This document shows, in pieces, positions 26,019 through 35,165 of a DNA stretch of 37,224 bases (positions are counted from its first letter, which is position 1; every line of letters starts with the position of its first letter). The translations under genes were made by a program, and so were the position numbers. Source of the stretch: Limisphaerales bacterium (GTDB lineage Bacteria; Verrucomicrobiota; Verrucomicrobiia; Limisphaerales; SXTU01); the NCBI GenBank assembly GCA_009773355.1, contig WRPG01000051.1, positions 1 through 37,224 on the forward strand, in the 5' to 3' direction. Below the pieces are notes generated by a model, which saw only the letters and a list, made by a program, of their open reading frames with translations, had not been told where the DNA came from and ran no database searches.

Positions 26019-26270
26019 GCGTAGAACTGCGTGTTTTCGTTTTGCACTGCCGTTTTGACAGCGGGCGAGGAAACTAGCTTCCCTCCGTTTCAAAGCAATC
26101 TCTTTTACCGTTCCCGGCGGTTTGCCCGGCGGCGCTCCGTCCGCTACAAACTTTCCCCAGATTTTCCATTGGCCTGCCCGCCGAGGATTTAGTAATCAAA
26201 CAGGCGTCCCGAGAAATGGCGTGGAGCGCTGTGACTCGGGCGGAATCAACGAACCCCAACCCCGCCCCTT

Positions 26271-28430
26271 ATGGAAATCATCATCGCTGGAATTGTGATT
26301 GTGGGTCTGCTGGTGCTCGCGGCCGGCGTCGCCATCTGCATCCGCAAGATCCCGCCCGGCAAGGCCGGCGTCATCGTCGGCGTGGGCGGCATGCGCGTGT
26401 CGTTTGACTGGATGCTGCGCCTGCCCATTGTCCAAACCCTCGAACTGGTGGACATCTCGGTGAAGAAGCTGGAGATCCACCGCAAGGGCAAGGACGGCCT
26501 CGTCTGCAAGGACAACATTCGCGCGGACATCTCGGTGGCTTTCTACATCCGGGTGGACGCCACGCCCGACAGCGTGCGGCGGGTCGCCCAGATGCTCACG
26601 CCCGACCGCGTGTCGGACATCAACCAGCTCCGCGAGCTGTTCGAGGCGAAGTTCTCCGAGGCGCTCAAGACCGCCGGCAAGCAGATGGAGTTCCACGAGC
26701 TGTTCACCGAGCGCATCAAGTTCCGCGACCAGATTCAGGTGACCATCGGCAAGGACTTGGATGGCTTCATCCTGCAGGACGTGGCGATTGACTACCTGGA
26801 GCAGACGCCGCTGGACCAGCACGACCCGAGCAACGTGCTCGACGCCGAGGGCATCAAGAAGATCACCGAGATCACCCAGCGCGAGCGCGTCATTGCCAAC
26901 GAGTTTTCCCAGCGCGCGCAGGTGCAGGTGGAGAAGGAGAACGCCGACGCGGACATCGCCAAGCGCGAGCAGAAACGCCGCAACGAGGAGGACACCGCCA
27001 AGCAGACGCGCGCCATCACCGAGGTCAAGGCCAACGAGGAAGCCGAGTCGCGCAAGGTCATCGAGAACCGCCGCCGTGAGGTGGAGGGCAAGCGCATCGA
27101 AGCCGAGGAATCCATCCGCCTCCGTCAGGAGGACATGAACCGCGCCGTGCAGGAACGCGAGTTCACCGTGAAGAAGGAAAAGCAGCGGCTCGATCAGGAA
27201 TCCGTTCAAGAGGGCGAGGAGGCGCGCGTCCGCCGCGAGCGCACAGTGTCGCTCGCCGAGATGGACAAGGAAGTGAAGGTCGCCGAGGCCGCCGTCGAGG
27301 TGCAGCGCAAGCGCGCCACGGTTGTCGCCGAGGAGAAGGGCGTCGTCCAGCAGCAGCAGGAGAAGGACAACATCGAGGCGCGCATGACCGCCGAACGTGT
27401 CCGCGAGGTCACGCTCATCGAGGCGGACATGATCGCCAAGAAGGAGCAGGTCGAAAAGGTCGTCGCCGCCGAGGCGCAGAAGGAAGCCGACCGCCACCAT
27501 GCCGAGGGCGAGAAGATCAAGGTCATCACCGCCGCCGACGCCGGGCGCGATGCCGCGGTCCGCGATGCCGAGCGCCTTCAGACCACCGCCGACGCCGAAG
27601 CCAAGGCGAGCGACAAGAAGCGTCACGCCGCCGAACAGCAGGCGGAAGGCATAGCCGCGATGGAAGCTGCGAAGGGGTTGGCAGAGGCGCGCGTCATCAC
27701 GGCGAAGGCCGGAGCCAAGAAGGCCGATGCCAGCGCCATAAAGGAAGTTGGTCTAGCTGAGGCCGATGTCACCAAGGCCAAGGGCACCGTGCTGGCCGAG
27801 AACACCCAAACGCAGGCTGAGGCTGAGGCCGCCGGCACGAAGGAACGCGAGCTAGCCGTCGCCACCGGCATCGAGGCGAAGGGTCTGGCCGAGGCCAAGG
27901 CGATTCACCAAAAGGCCGAGTCCATGAAACTGCTCCACGCCGCCGGCAAGGAGCACGAGGAGTTCAAGCTTCGGCTTGCGAAGGAACGCGACGTCGAACT
28001 GGCCGCCATCCATGTGCAACGCGACGTGGCGCAGGCGCACTCGAACATCGTGGGCGAGGCGCTCAAGCACGCGCACATAGACATCGTCGGCGGCGAGAAC
28101 GACTTCTTCGAGAAGGTCGTGAAGGCTGTCGGCACCGGGAAGTCCGTGGACCGCATGGTGCAGAGCAGCACCACGCTCACCGACGTGAAGAACACGTTCT
28201 TCAACGGCGACCCGGAGCACTTCAAGACCCAGGTGCGCCAGTGGGTCGAGGACTTCGGCCTCAAGAGCGAGGACATCAAAAACCTCACGCTCTCGGCGCT
28301 GCTGGCGAAGCTCATCGCGTGCGCCAGCGACGGCGGGGTGCGTTCGCTGATGGAGTCCGCGCTGGCAATGGCGAAGGACAAAGGCTTAGGAGACACACCG
28401 GCGAGCGCGGTGGTGGCCGGTAAGAAGTAG
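26271..28430 (+). CDS. Flotillin-like SPFH/band 7 protein (YqiK type)
   Basis: A 719-residue protein from ATG 26271. An N-terminal membrane helix (~2-24, EIIIAGIVIVGLLVLAAGVA) is followed directly by the SPFH domain (~28-195), including RKIPPGKAGVIVGVGGMR, KDNIRADISVAFYIRVDATP and IGKDLDGFILQDVAIDYLEQ. A very long Ala/Glu/Lys-rich helical region (~200-580) should form the flotillin coiled coil. The C-terminal part (~600-700) is globular (NDFFEKVVKAVGTGKSVDRM). E. coli YqiK has about 550 residues, so this is a long member. Flotillins oligomerise into membrane cages or microdomains. It is the first gene of a four-gene, same-strand block with a DNA-repair-type ATPase and a PLD-like protein. Confidence 0.92.
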   Translation: MEIIIAGIVIVGLLVLAAGVAICIRKIPPGKAGVIVGVGGMRVSFDWMLRLPIVQTLELVDISVKKLEIHRKGKDGLVCKDNIRADISVAFYIRVDATPDSVRRVAQMLTPDRVSDINQLRELFEAKFSEALKTAGKQMEFHELFTERIKFRDQIQVTIGKDLDGFILQDVAIDYLEQTPLDQHDPSNVLDAEGIKKITEITQRERVIANEFSQRAQVQVEKENADADIAKREQKRRNEEDTAKQTRAITEVKANEEAESRKVIENRRREVEGKRIEAEESIRLRQEDMNRAVQEREFTVKKEKQRLDQESVQEGEEARVRRERTVSLAEMDKEVKVAEAAVEVQRKRATVVAEEKGVVQQQQEKDNIEARMTAERVREVTLIEADMIAKKEQVEKVVAAEAQKEADRHHAEGEKIKVITAADAGRDAAVRDAERLQTTADAEAKASDKKRHAAEQQAEGIAAMEAAKGLAEARVITAKAGAKKADASAIKEVGLAEADVTKAKGTVLAENTQTQAEAEAAGTKERELAVATGIEAKGLAEAKAIHQKAESMKLLHAAGKEHEEFKLRLAKERDVELAAIHVQRDVAQAHSNIVGEALKHAHIDIVGGENDFFEKVVKAVGTGKSVDRMVQSSTTLTDVKNTFFNGDPEHFKTQVRQWVEDFGLKSEDIKNLTLSALLAKLIACASDGGVRSLMESALAMAKDKGLGDTPASAVVAGKK

Positions 28431-28484
28431 GGGCTGAAGTTTTTTCCAGCCTTGGTGGCACGATGAACGCGAGCACGCATCCAG

Positions 28485-28720
28485 CAGGCGCGGAGCGCCG
28501 CCAGAAAGTAGCCCACGGCGTGAGCCGTGGGTTGGCGGCGAGAGAATCCAAAGCCCCAGCGGGGCGACAGAATCAATCTGCGCACTACTACAAGCGATAC
28601 GTGTTTGAATGAAGCCGTTGGGTTCAGTGAAGTTCTGCCGCCCCTCCGGGGCTTGCTCTCGTTTTGCGACTCACCCACGGCTTGCGCCGTGGGCTACTTT
28701 CTGGCGGCGCTCCGCGCCTG
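28485..28720. repeat. Inverted-repeat element with 48-nt arms
   Basis: The left arm 28485-28532 and right arm 28673-28720 are inverted copies matching at 46 of 48 positions (core CCAGAAAGTAGCCCACGGCG). A second inner pair follows: AAGCCCCAGCGGGGCGACAG near 28551-28570 against CTGCCGCCCCTCCGGGGCTT near 28635-28654. Each arm contains its own CCCACGG-CCGTGGG hairpin. No gene fits inside. The element separates the flotillin gene from the giant ATPase gene and ends 15 nt before the latter's start codon. Confidence 0.88.
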
Positions 28721-28735
28721 TGCCATCGCTTCATC

Positions 28736-31700
28736 ATGGCTGACTCGGCCTCAACTCCTCCCGCCGCTCCATCGGCCGCGACCGCCCTCGGCGGCGCGAC
28801 CTACGAGGTCATCCGGCAGCGGCTCGGCACGCACGCGGAGGCGTTGCGCGAGCGCATGGCGAAGCTCGATGCGCGGCGCGGCGAGGTCTTCGGCAGCATC
28901 GAGTTCAAGCTGTTGCAGGCCGACCGCGTCACGACCGCGCACAACTGCATCCCGCAGGACATGGTGCAGCTCGGCAGCGGACAGTTCCTCTTCGGTTTCA
29001 ACGTGCAGTTCGGGCTGAAGAAGGACATCGAGCTGGCGGACGTCTTCGCCATTTACGCGCGCGACGACGCGGCGGGCATATGGCGCGAAGCCCCGCTGGA
29101 CGCGTTGCAGGACAAGCATTTCATCACGGACTTCAAGCGGCTGTATCAGGTCTATTCGCGCGCGTCGTTCCACAAGTTCTCGCTCGTCGAGGGGCACCTC
29201 TACATGGTCTTCCGCACCGGCACGGGCGGGAGCGACCTCGCCGTCTTCAAGTGGCTCTACAACGACGGCCGCCTGCGCTACGTGGACGGCCGGAGCGAGG
29301 CGGAGTTCCGCAAGGTGGGCTTCCCGCCGCCGCACTCGTTCCGCTGGCGCACGCCGGACCGGCAGTCGTTCCGCTACGGCGACCACCCGCACGTTTCCAT
29401 CGCCGACCGCGTGTTCGTCGAGACCATCGAGGGCGACCTGACCATCAAGGTCGAGGACAACACCGCCACGGGCGAGGGCATCTACTCCGAGCCGGTCGAG
29501 GACAAGTTTCAGAAGGTGGACGACGCGGAAATCACCTACGCCGAGCTGGGCCATCTCATCCTGTTGAAAGTCCGGCCCTACAAGGAGGCCAACGCGCGCT
29601 ACTTCATCTTCAACGAGAAGACGCAGACCGCCGACCGCGTGGACAGCATCGGCCAGTCGTGCGCGTTGCTGCCGGAGGAGCACGGGCTGATTTTCCCGGA
29701 CGGCTACTACCTCGGCACTGGCGAGCTGAAGCGCTTCGAGACGCACGAGGAGCCGATGACGCTGGAGCGCGTCATCCACTCGGCCAACGGCGAGGATTCG
29801 CTCTACGTGTTCTTCAAGCCGGAGACGGGGCATTACGCGCTGATGCCCTACCGGCTCATCGCGCAGAAGGTCGAGGAGCGCATCACCTGCAACGGCTTCT
29901 CGCTCTTTCCGAACGGCCACCTCGTCGTCTTCCGCGCGGAGGCCGAACCGCAGCGGCACCACTCGATTCAACTGCGGCAGACGCCGTTTTATCAGGCCGG
30001 CTTCGAGCCGCCGGGCAAGCGCGACGCCTTCCTCTATCAGGTCGGCAACAAGGAGGTCGTCCGCTGCCTCGCCGAGTGCAACGAGGTGCTCACGCTCGCG
30101 CGGAAGGAAAATCCCTACGCTGAGCTTTACAGCGACCTCGTGAAGCGCTGCGACGCGATGCTCGACACCTACCCGTGGCTCACGCACGCGGAGTGCTTCG
30201 CGCTCGACGCGGCGCTGCGCGAGGTGCGCGCGGCGGCGGACCAAGCAGTGGCGGAGTTCGACAAGGTGCGCCGCCTCCAGCGCGAGGCCGTGCAGCGGGT
30301 GAAGGAAATGAAGGCCCGCTGCGAGGAGCGCTTCAACATGGTGCGCCGCGCGAGCTTTCGCGTGCTGAATGACTTCGTCGCGAACCTGGCCGCACTCCGG
30401 CAGTTGCGCGGCGAACTCATCACGCTCAAGGAAGTCCGCTACGTGGACTTGCCGGTCATTGAGGCCACCGAGGCCGCCGTGACCACGCAGACGGAGGAGC
30501 TGTCGCGCGCGTGCGTGAAGTTCCTGCTCCAGCCGGCGGCGCTGGAGCCTTACCGGAAGCAGGCGGACGAGCAGCTTGCCGGCGTGGAGAAGGTCGCAAA
30601 GGCGGCAGAGGGCCGGCAGGTCGAGCAGGCCGTCGCCAAGGCGGGCGCGGAGTTGGAGATGCTCATCGAAATCGTCAACAACCTCAAAATCGAGGACGCG
30701 ACCGAGACGACGCGCATCATTGACGGCATCACGGCGGTTTACTCGACGCTGAACCAAGTGAAGGCGGCGTTGAAGAAGCGCCTGCAGGAGCTGGTGGCCG
30801 TCGAAGGCGCGGCGCAGTTCAGCTCAAAGCTCAAGCTGTTGAGCCAGTCCGCCGCGAGCTACCTCGACCTCTGCGACACGCCCGCGAAGTGCGACGAGTA
30901 TCTCAACCGGCTCACGGTGCAGATCGAGGAGTTGGAGGGCGCGTTCGCGGACTTCGAGGAATACACGGTCCAGCTCGCCGAGAAGCGCACGTCGCTCTAC
31001 GAGGCGTTCGAGCAGCGGAAAGTCGCGCTCGTCGAGCAGCGCAACCGCCGCGCCGCCGCGCTGCTCACCGCCGCCGAGCGCATCCTCAAGGTCATCCAGA
31101 ACCGGCTCGCGGGGATGGACTCGGTCGAGGCCATCCACACCTACATGGCGTCGGACCTGATGATTGCGAAGGTCCGCGAGCACGTCGCGCAGCTCCTCGC
31201 GCTGGGCGACTCGGTGAAGGCCGATGACCTGCAAGGCCGGCTCAAGAGCGTGCAGCAGGAGGCGGTGCGGCAGTTGAAGGACCGGCAGGAGCTGTTCACC
31301 GGCGGGCCGAACGTCATCACGCTGGGCCGGCACCAATTCAACACGAACACGCAGCCGCTCGAACTCACGGTGGTCAACCGCGACGGCGTGCAGCACGTCC
31401 ACCTGACCAGCACGAAGTATTTCGAGCCGGTCACCGACGAGGCGTTTCTCGCGACGAAGGATGTGTGGGACCAGGAAGTCATCTCCGAGAATGCCCAAGT
31501 CTATCGCGCGGAGTTTCTGGCGTGGCAGCTCTTGAAAGCTTGCGGAGCGCCGGTCTCCGACCCGGCGCGAACCGATGGAAACGCCGGGTCGGAGACCGGC
31601 GCTCCGAGTATCGCAGGCATCGTCGCGATGTCCGACGAATCCCGCCTCGCCGCCGTGCAGCACTTCATGCAGTCCCGCTATGCCGAGGGCTACATGAAGG

Positions 31701-34192
31701 GCATCCACGACCTCGACGCCGCGCGCGTCTTCCACACACTGGTCACCACGCACACCTCGCTCCGCCTCGCGCGCTACCACCCGACGGTGCGCGCCTGCGC
31801 CGTGGTGTGGTGGCTCCGCTTCTGTCCGCCGGACACCCGGACACTCTGGACGGCCAAACTCAAAGGATTCGGCGCGCGCAGCCGACTTTTCCCCGGCGAC
31901 CCCACGCAGCAGGTCTACATCACGGCATTGCAGGCGCTCCTCGCGGTGTTCATCGAGGAGACTAAACTCTTCGCACCGGAGCTGGCCGCGCCCGCTGGCG
32001 AATACCTTTTCCACGAGCTGACCACGGGCGACACCTTCGCCTCCAGTCACGAGGCCGAGCAACTCACCTCCGCCCTCCGCCAGCATCTCGTTGTGAAGGG
32101 CTGCGAAGACGATTTCGCTCAGGCCCGTCAGGCGCTCGCGGCGCATCCGGCGAGTGAGTTCGAACTGGTGCGCGACTGGGTGCGTGGCTTCCTGCTGGGG
32201 CAGGGCGGTCTCACGTATCTCGACGAGGTGGCCGCCATCCTGTTCTGCGATGCCACCCTGTCCCGCGCGATGGTCTCCGCCAGCACCACTGCGACGCTTG
32301 AAGGCATGAAAGGCGCGCACGGCACGGTGCGCGAGAGCCGCTACCGCTTCGATTACCTCGCGTTCACCGACAAGCTCCGCCGCTTCGAGCGCGAGGTGGT
32401 GCCGCGCTTCGAGCAGTTCCACCGCCTCAAGCAGGAACTGCTCGACCGCGAGCGCGCCAAGCTGCGGCTGGACGAGTTCAAACCGAAAGTCCTCACCTCG
32501 TTTGTCCGCAACCAGCTCATTGACCAGGTCTATCTGCCGCTCGTCGGCGACAACCTCGCCAAGCAGGTCGGCGCGGCGGGCGCGGCCAAGCGCACCGACC
32601 TGATGGGCATGCTGCTGCTCATCTCGCCGCCCGGCTACGGCAAGACGACCTTGATGGAATACGTCGCGAGCCGGTTGGGCATCGTGTTCGTGAAAATCAA
32701 CGGCCCCGCGCTCGGCCACAACGTCACGTCGCTCGACCCGCAGGAGGCGCCCAACGCCGCCGCGCGCGAGGAAATCCAGAAGCTCAACCTCGCGCTGGAG
32801 ATGGGCGACAACGTGATGATCTGCGTGGACGACATCCAGCACACAAACCCGGAGTTTCTTCAGAAGTTCATTTCGTTGTGCGACGGCCAGCGCCGCATCG
32901 AGGGCGTCTGGCGCAACAAGCCGCGCACCTACGACCTGCGCGGACGGAAGGTCGTCGTGGTGATGTGCGGCAACCCCTACACGGAGAGTGGCCTGAAGTT
33001 CAAGCTGCCGGACATGCTCTCCAACCGCGCCGACACATACAACCTCGGCGACATCGCGGCGGGCGGAAACGCCGATTCCTTCAAGGCCAGCTATCTCGAA
33101 AACGCCGTTACCTCGAACCCCGTGCTTGCGCCGCTGGCGAATCGCAGCCAGAAGGACGTGCGCACCTTCATCCGTCTCGCCGCGACCGGTGCAGGCCAAA
33201 TTGAGGGTGAAACCTTCGAGGGCAGTTACTCGGCGCAGGAGGTCGAGGAGATTCTCAGCGTCATGCGGAAGCTGGTGACCATCCGCGATGTGGTGCTGCG
33301 GGTGAATCAGGAATACATCGCGTCCGCCGCGCAGGCCGACGAGTTCCGCACCGAGCCGGCGTTCCGCCTGCAAGGGAGCTACCGCAACATGAACCGGCTC
33401 GCCGAGAAGGTCGCGCCCATCATGAACGATGCGGAAATCCGCGCGCTCGTGCTCGCGCACTACCGCAACGAGTCGCAGACGCTCACCACCGGGGCCGAGG
33501 CGAACATGCTCAAGCTCAAGGAACTCCTCGACGCGCAGTCGCCCGAGGAGAAGGCGCGCTGGGAGGAAATCAAGCGCACCTTCAAGCGCAACCAGTTCAC
33601 GCGCGGCGCGGACACGTCCGACCCGGTCGGGCGGCTCGTGGCGCAGCTCGCGACGTTCCAGGGCGGCCTCGAATCCATCCGCGACACGCTGGACCAGCGC
33701 TTGTCCGCCGCCGCGAAACCGGAGGAGAAGTCCACCGTGGAGGCGGACGTGCTCGCGAAGACCATCGAGGCGTTGCGCGCGAGTTTGGAGAACCGGAACG
33801 CCGCGCCCGCCGCCAGCGGCACGGACATGACGGTGGTGGTGAAGCAGTTCACCGATGGCATGAAGGCGCTGCGGGTGGAGTTGAGCCGCGCGCTGCGCAC
33901 CGCACACTCCGGCCAGCTTGCGCAAAAGGTGGACAGCCTCACGCACGAACTGGAGCAGATTCATTGCACGATGAGCAGCGTGGAAGACCTCGCCCGTCAG
34001 CAGCGCGACCAGTTGCAGGGCGCAAAGGACTTGCTCGCCGCCCGCGCCAAGCAGGGCACGCTCGAAGTCGAGGTGACGCAGGAGATGCTGGAGAACCAGA
34101 GCATCTTCCTCCGCAAGTTCAACGAGGCGCTCGTCGCGGCGAAGCAACCGCAAGCGCCCAAGCCGCCGCCGATTCCCGGAGAAACGGAATGA
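28736..34192 (+). CDS. Giant AAA ATPase, 'DNA repair ATPase' (DUF3686) type
   Basis: An 1818-residue protein from ATG 28736 (MADSASTPPAAPSA); the open frame continues 24 codons upstream into the repeat arm. The N-terminal ~450 residues match the DUF3686 pattern as I recall it: GGATYEVIRQRLGTHAEALR, LFGFNVQFGLKKDIELADVF, HPHVSIADRVFVETIEGDLT, and IKVEDNTATGEGIYSEPVED. Helical, coiled-coil regions occupy ~500-900. The AAA domain follows, with Walker A PPGYGKTTL (Lys1303) and Walker B VMICVDDIQH (Asp1365-Asp1366), then an MCGNPYTESG sensor-like strand and DMLSNRADTYNLGDI. More coiled coil ends the protein (~1560-1810). An in-frame palindrome encodes ~936-957. The family is annotated as a DNA-repair ATPase, but a biochemical role is not established to my knowledge. 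It neighbours a flotillin and a PLD-like nuclease. Confidence 0.92.
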   Translation: MADSASTPPAAPSAATALGGATYEVIRQRLGTHAEALRERMAKLDARRGEVFGSIEFKLLQADRVTTAHNCIPQDMVQLGSGQFLFGFNVQFGLKKDIELADVFAIYARDDAAGIWREAPLDALQDKHFITDFKRLYQVYSRASFHKFSLVEGHLYMVFRTGTGGSDLAVFKWLYNDGRLRYVDGRSEAEFRKVGFPPPHSFRWRTPDRQSFRYGDHPHVSIADRVFVETIEGDLTIKVEDNTATGEGIYSEPVEDKFQKVDDAEITYAELGHLILLKVRPYKEANARYFIFNEKTQTADRVDSIGQSCALLPEEHGLIFPDGYYLGTGELKRFETHEEPMTLERVIHSANGEDSLYVFFKPETGHYALMPYRLIAQKVEERITCNGFSLFPNGHLVVFRAEAEPQRHHSIQLRQTPFYQAGFEPPGKRDAFLYQVGNKEVVRCLAECNEVLTLARKENPYAELYSDLVKRCDAMLDTYPWLTHAECFALDAALREVRAAADQAVAEFDKVRRLQREAVQRVKEMKARCEERFNMVRRASFRVLNDFVANLAALRQLRGELITLKEVRYVDLPVIEATEAAVTTQTEELSRACVKFLLQPAALEPYRKQADEQLAGVEKVAKAAEGRQVEQAVAKAGAELEMLIEIVNNLKIEDATETTRIIDGITAVYSTLNQVKAALKKRLQELVAVEGAAQFSSKLKLLSQSAASYLDLCDTPAKCDEYLNRLTVQIEELEGAFADFEEYTVQLAEKRTSLYEAFEQRKVALVEQRNRRAAALLTAAERILKVIQNRLAGMDSVEAIHTYMASDLMIAKVREHVAQLLALGDSVKADDLQGRLKSVQQEAVRQLKDRQELFTGGPNVITLGRHQFNTNTQPLELTVVNRDGVQHVHLTSTKYFEPVTDEAFLATKDVWDQEVISENAQVYRAEFLAWQLLKACGAPVSDPARTDGNAGSETGAPSIAGIVAMSDESRLAAVQHFMQSRYAEGYMKGIHDLDAARVFHTLVTTHTSLRLARYHPTVRACAVVWWLRFCPPDTRTLWTAKLKGFGARSRLFPGDPTQQVYITALQALLAVFIEETKLFAPELAAPAGEYLFHELTTGDTFASSHEAEQLTSALRQHLVVKGCEDDFAQARQALAAHPASEFELVRDWVRGFLLGQGGLTYLDEVAAILFCDATLSRAMVSASTTATLEGMKGAHGTVRESRYRFDYLAFTDKLRRFEREVVPRFEQFHRLKQELLDRERAKLRLDEFKPKVLTSFVRNQLIDQVYLPLVGDNLAKQVGAAGAAKRTDLMGMLLLISPPGYGKTTLMEYVASRLGIVFVKINGPALGHNVTSLDPQEAPNAAAREEIQKLNLALEMGDNVMICVDDIQHTNPEFLQKFISLCDGQRRIEGVWRNKPRTYDLRGRKVVVVMCGNPYTESGLKFKLPDMLSNRADTYNLGDIAAGGNADSFKASYLENAVTSNPVLAPLANRSQKDVRTFIRLAATGAGQIEGETFEGSYSAQEVEEILSVMRKLVTIRDVVLRVNQEYIASAAQADEFRTEPAFRLQGSYRNMNRLAEKVAPIMNDAEIRALVLAHYRNESQTLTTGAEANMLKLKELLDAQSPEEKARWEEIKRTFKRNQFTRGADTSDPVGRLVAQLATFQGGLESIRDTLDQRLSAAAKPEEKSTVEADVLAKTIEALRASLENRNAAPAASGTDMTVVVKQFTDGMKALRVELSRALRTAHSGQLAQKVDSLTHELEQIHCTMSSVEDLARQQRDQLQGAKDLLAARAKQGTLEVEVTQEMLENQSIFLRKFNEALVAAKQPQAPKPPPIPGETE
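31543..31606. repeat. Perfect 25-bp palindrome inserted in frame in the giant ATPase gene
   Basis: CGGAGCGCCGGTCTCCGACC and the next five bases (31543-31567) are followed after a 14-nt spacer by an exact inverted copy at 31582-31606. Its outer CGGAGCGC block is shared with the intergenic element at 34223-34291. The insertion keeps the reading frame and encodes residues ~936-957 (CGAPVSDPARTDGNAGSETG), a Gly/Ser/Asp-rich, probably surface-exposed loop between helical segments. Confidence 0.9.
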
Positions 34193-34222
34193 CACAGAAC
34201 GCGCCAAGTTTCCATTACCGGT

Positions 34223-34326
34223 CGGAGCGCAGGAGTCCATCCTGCGCGTTCCAGTCGAATCACCTCACGCAGGTTGGACACCTGCGCTCCGCTTTCCTCC
34301 GTGTCCATCTGTGTTCATCCGTGGTT
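34223..34326. repeat. Palindromic repeat plus dispersed CCACGGATG-type repeat
   Basis: CGGAGCGCAGGAGTCCATCC with the next four bases (34223-34246) is matched inverted at 34268-34291 at 22 of 24 positions. The outer CGGAGCGC is shared with the in-gene palindrome at 31543. Directly after it, 34303-34326 is an inverted, diverged copy (20 of 24) of 14857-14880. The whole lies between the giant ATPase stop at 34192 and the next start codon at 34341, so two repeat families are stacked in one 148-nt spacer. Confidence 0.8.
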
Positions 34327-34340
34327 AACCCATTCCTGCC

Positions 34341-35156
34341 ATGAAAAAAATGCTTCGCCGGGCCAAGGAACTTTCCGAACAAGCCGAGCGCGTCCGTGAG
34401 CTGCTCGAATCCGCGCCCGAGCGCATCGAGCAGGCCAAGGGCATCGTCACGCTCACCACCAGCCAGCTCCAGCAGCTCCGCACTGATGTGCAATCCAGCA
34501 TCGCCGGCCTCCGCGCGGACACGGGCGACGCCGTCACCGCCGCCGTGCGCGAGCTGAACGAGGGCGCGCCGACCTTCCTCCGCGCCGGCTACGCCCTCAG
34601 CGGCGTGGACATGGAACTCGGCATCGCGCCGCGCGTGACCGCACATCTGGAGCGGATTGAGGAAGTGGGCATCCCGGCCATGCGCGCGCTGCTGGCTCCG
34701 AACAGCGACCGTCGCACCATCCACGGCATCCTCTCCGCGCTGGTGAAGGCCGAGGAACTCGCGGACAGCACGCACTTCGAGGGCATGGAATACACCGAGG
34801 TCTCCATCCAGGTCGGCCCCGCGCCGACCATCCGCTTGCGCTGGCGTGCGTCGGCCTCCGAGGTGGAAACCTACGCCGCCAGCCCGCCGCCGATTCCAGG
34901 TGCGGCGGTTGCCGTTGCGCCGGCTCCCACGCCCGCGAAGCCCGCGACTTCCGCCACGCCGATGTTCGCTCAAAGCTCCTACTTCGAGCCGCGCAGCAGT
35001 GCCGTAAAGCCAGCCAGTCCCACGATTGCCGAGTCCGAGCCGCCGCCGCAACCGGTGCGCCAGCAGTCCGCCACTCCGGCTGCTACAGCCGAAGCCAATC
35101 GTGACCCGCTGGCCCGCTTCAAGAAGATGCCAAACCTTACGAAGCCACGGCGCTGA
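34341..35156 (+). CDS. Coiled-coil protein with disordered Pro/Ala tail, unknown
   Basis: A 271-residue protein from ATG 34341. Residues ~1-80 are a strongly charged helix predicted to be coiled coil (MLRRAKELSEQAERVRELLE, TTSQLQQLRTDVQSSIAGLR). Residues ~80-170 form a compact domain: FLRAGYALSGVDMELGIAPR, ERIEEVGIPAMRALLA, HGILSALVKAEELADSTHFE, and a strand pair VSIQVGPAPTIRLRWRA. The remaining ~100 residues are Pro/Ala/Ser-rich with a basic end (FKKMPNLTKPRR). No signal or membrane helix is seen. No family is recognised. It sits between the giant ATPase and the PLD-like gene, only 9 nt from the latter, so it is very likely co-expressed and could be an adaptor linking them. Confidence 0.85.
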   Translation: MKKMLRRAKELSEQAERVRELLESAPERIEQAKGIVTLTTSQLQQLRTDVQSSIAGLRADTGDAVTAAVRELNEGAPTFLRAGYALSGVDMELGIAPRVTAHLERIEEVGIPAMRALLAPNSDRRTIHGILSALVKAEELADSTHFEGMEYTEVSIQVGPAPTIRLRWRASASEVETYAASPPPIPGAAVAVAPAPTPAKPATSATPMFAQSSYFEPRSSAVKPASPTIAESEPPPQPVRQQSATPAATAEANRDPLARFKKMPNLTKPRR

Positions 35157-35165
35157 AGGCACCTC

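Noticed and set aside
26019-26270. SAM riboswitch upstream of metK
   Set aside because: Read on the minus strand, none of the conserved cores I remember for SAM-I, SAM-II or SAH classes is present; only short GC palindromes and a repeat-like motif are seen.
28431-28484. Terminator after the flotillin gene (GGCTG-CAGCC with a T-run in the loop)
   Set aside because: The stem is only 5 bp and the T-run is in the loop rather than after the stem.
30824-34240. 1138-codon open frame on the minus strand opposite the giant ATPase gene
   Set aside because: The ATPase strand has recognisable DUF3686 and Walker motifs; the antisense translation is Arg/Glu/Leu-rich without any domain.
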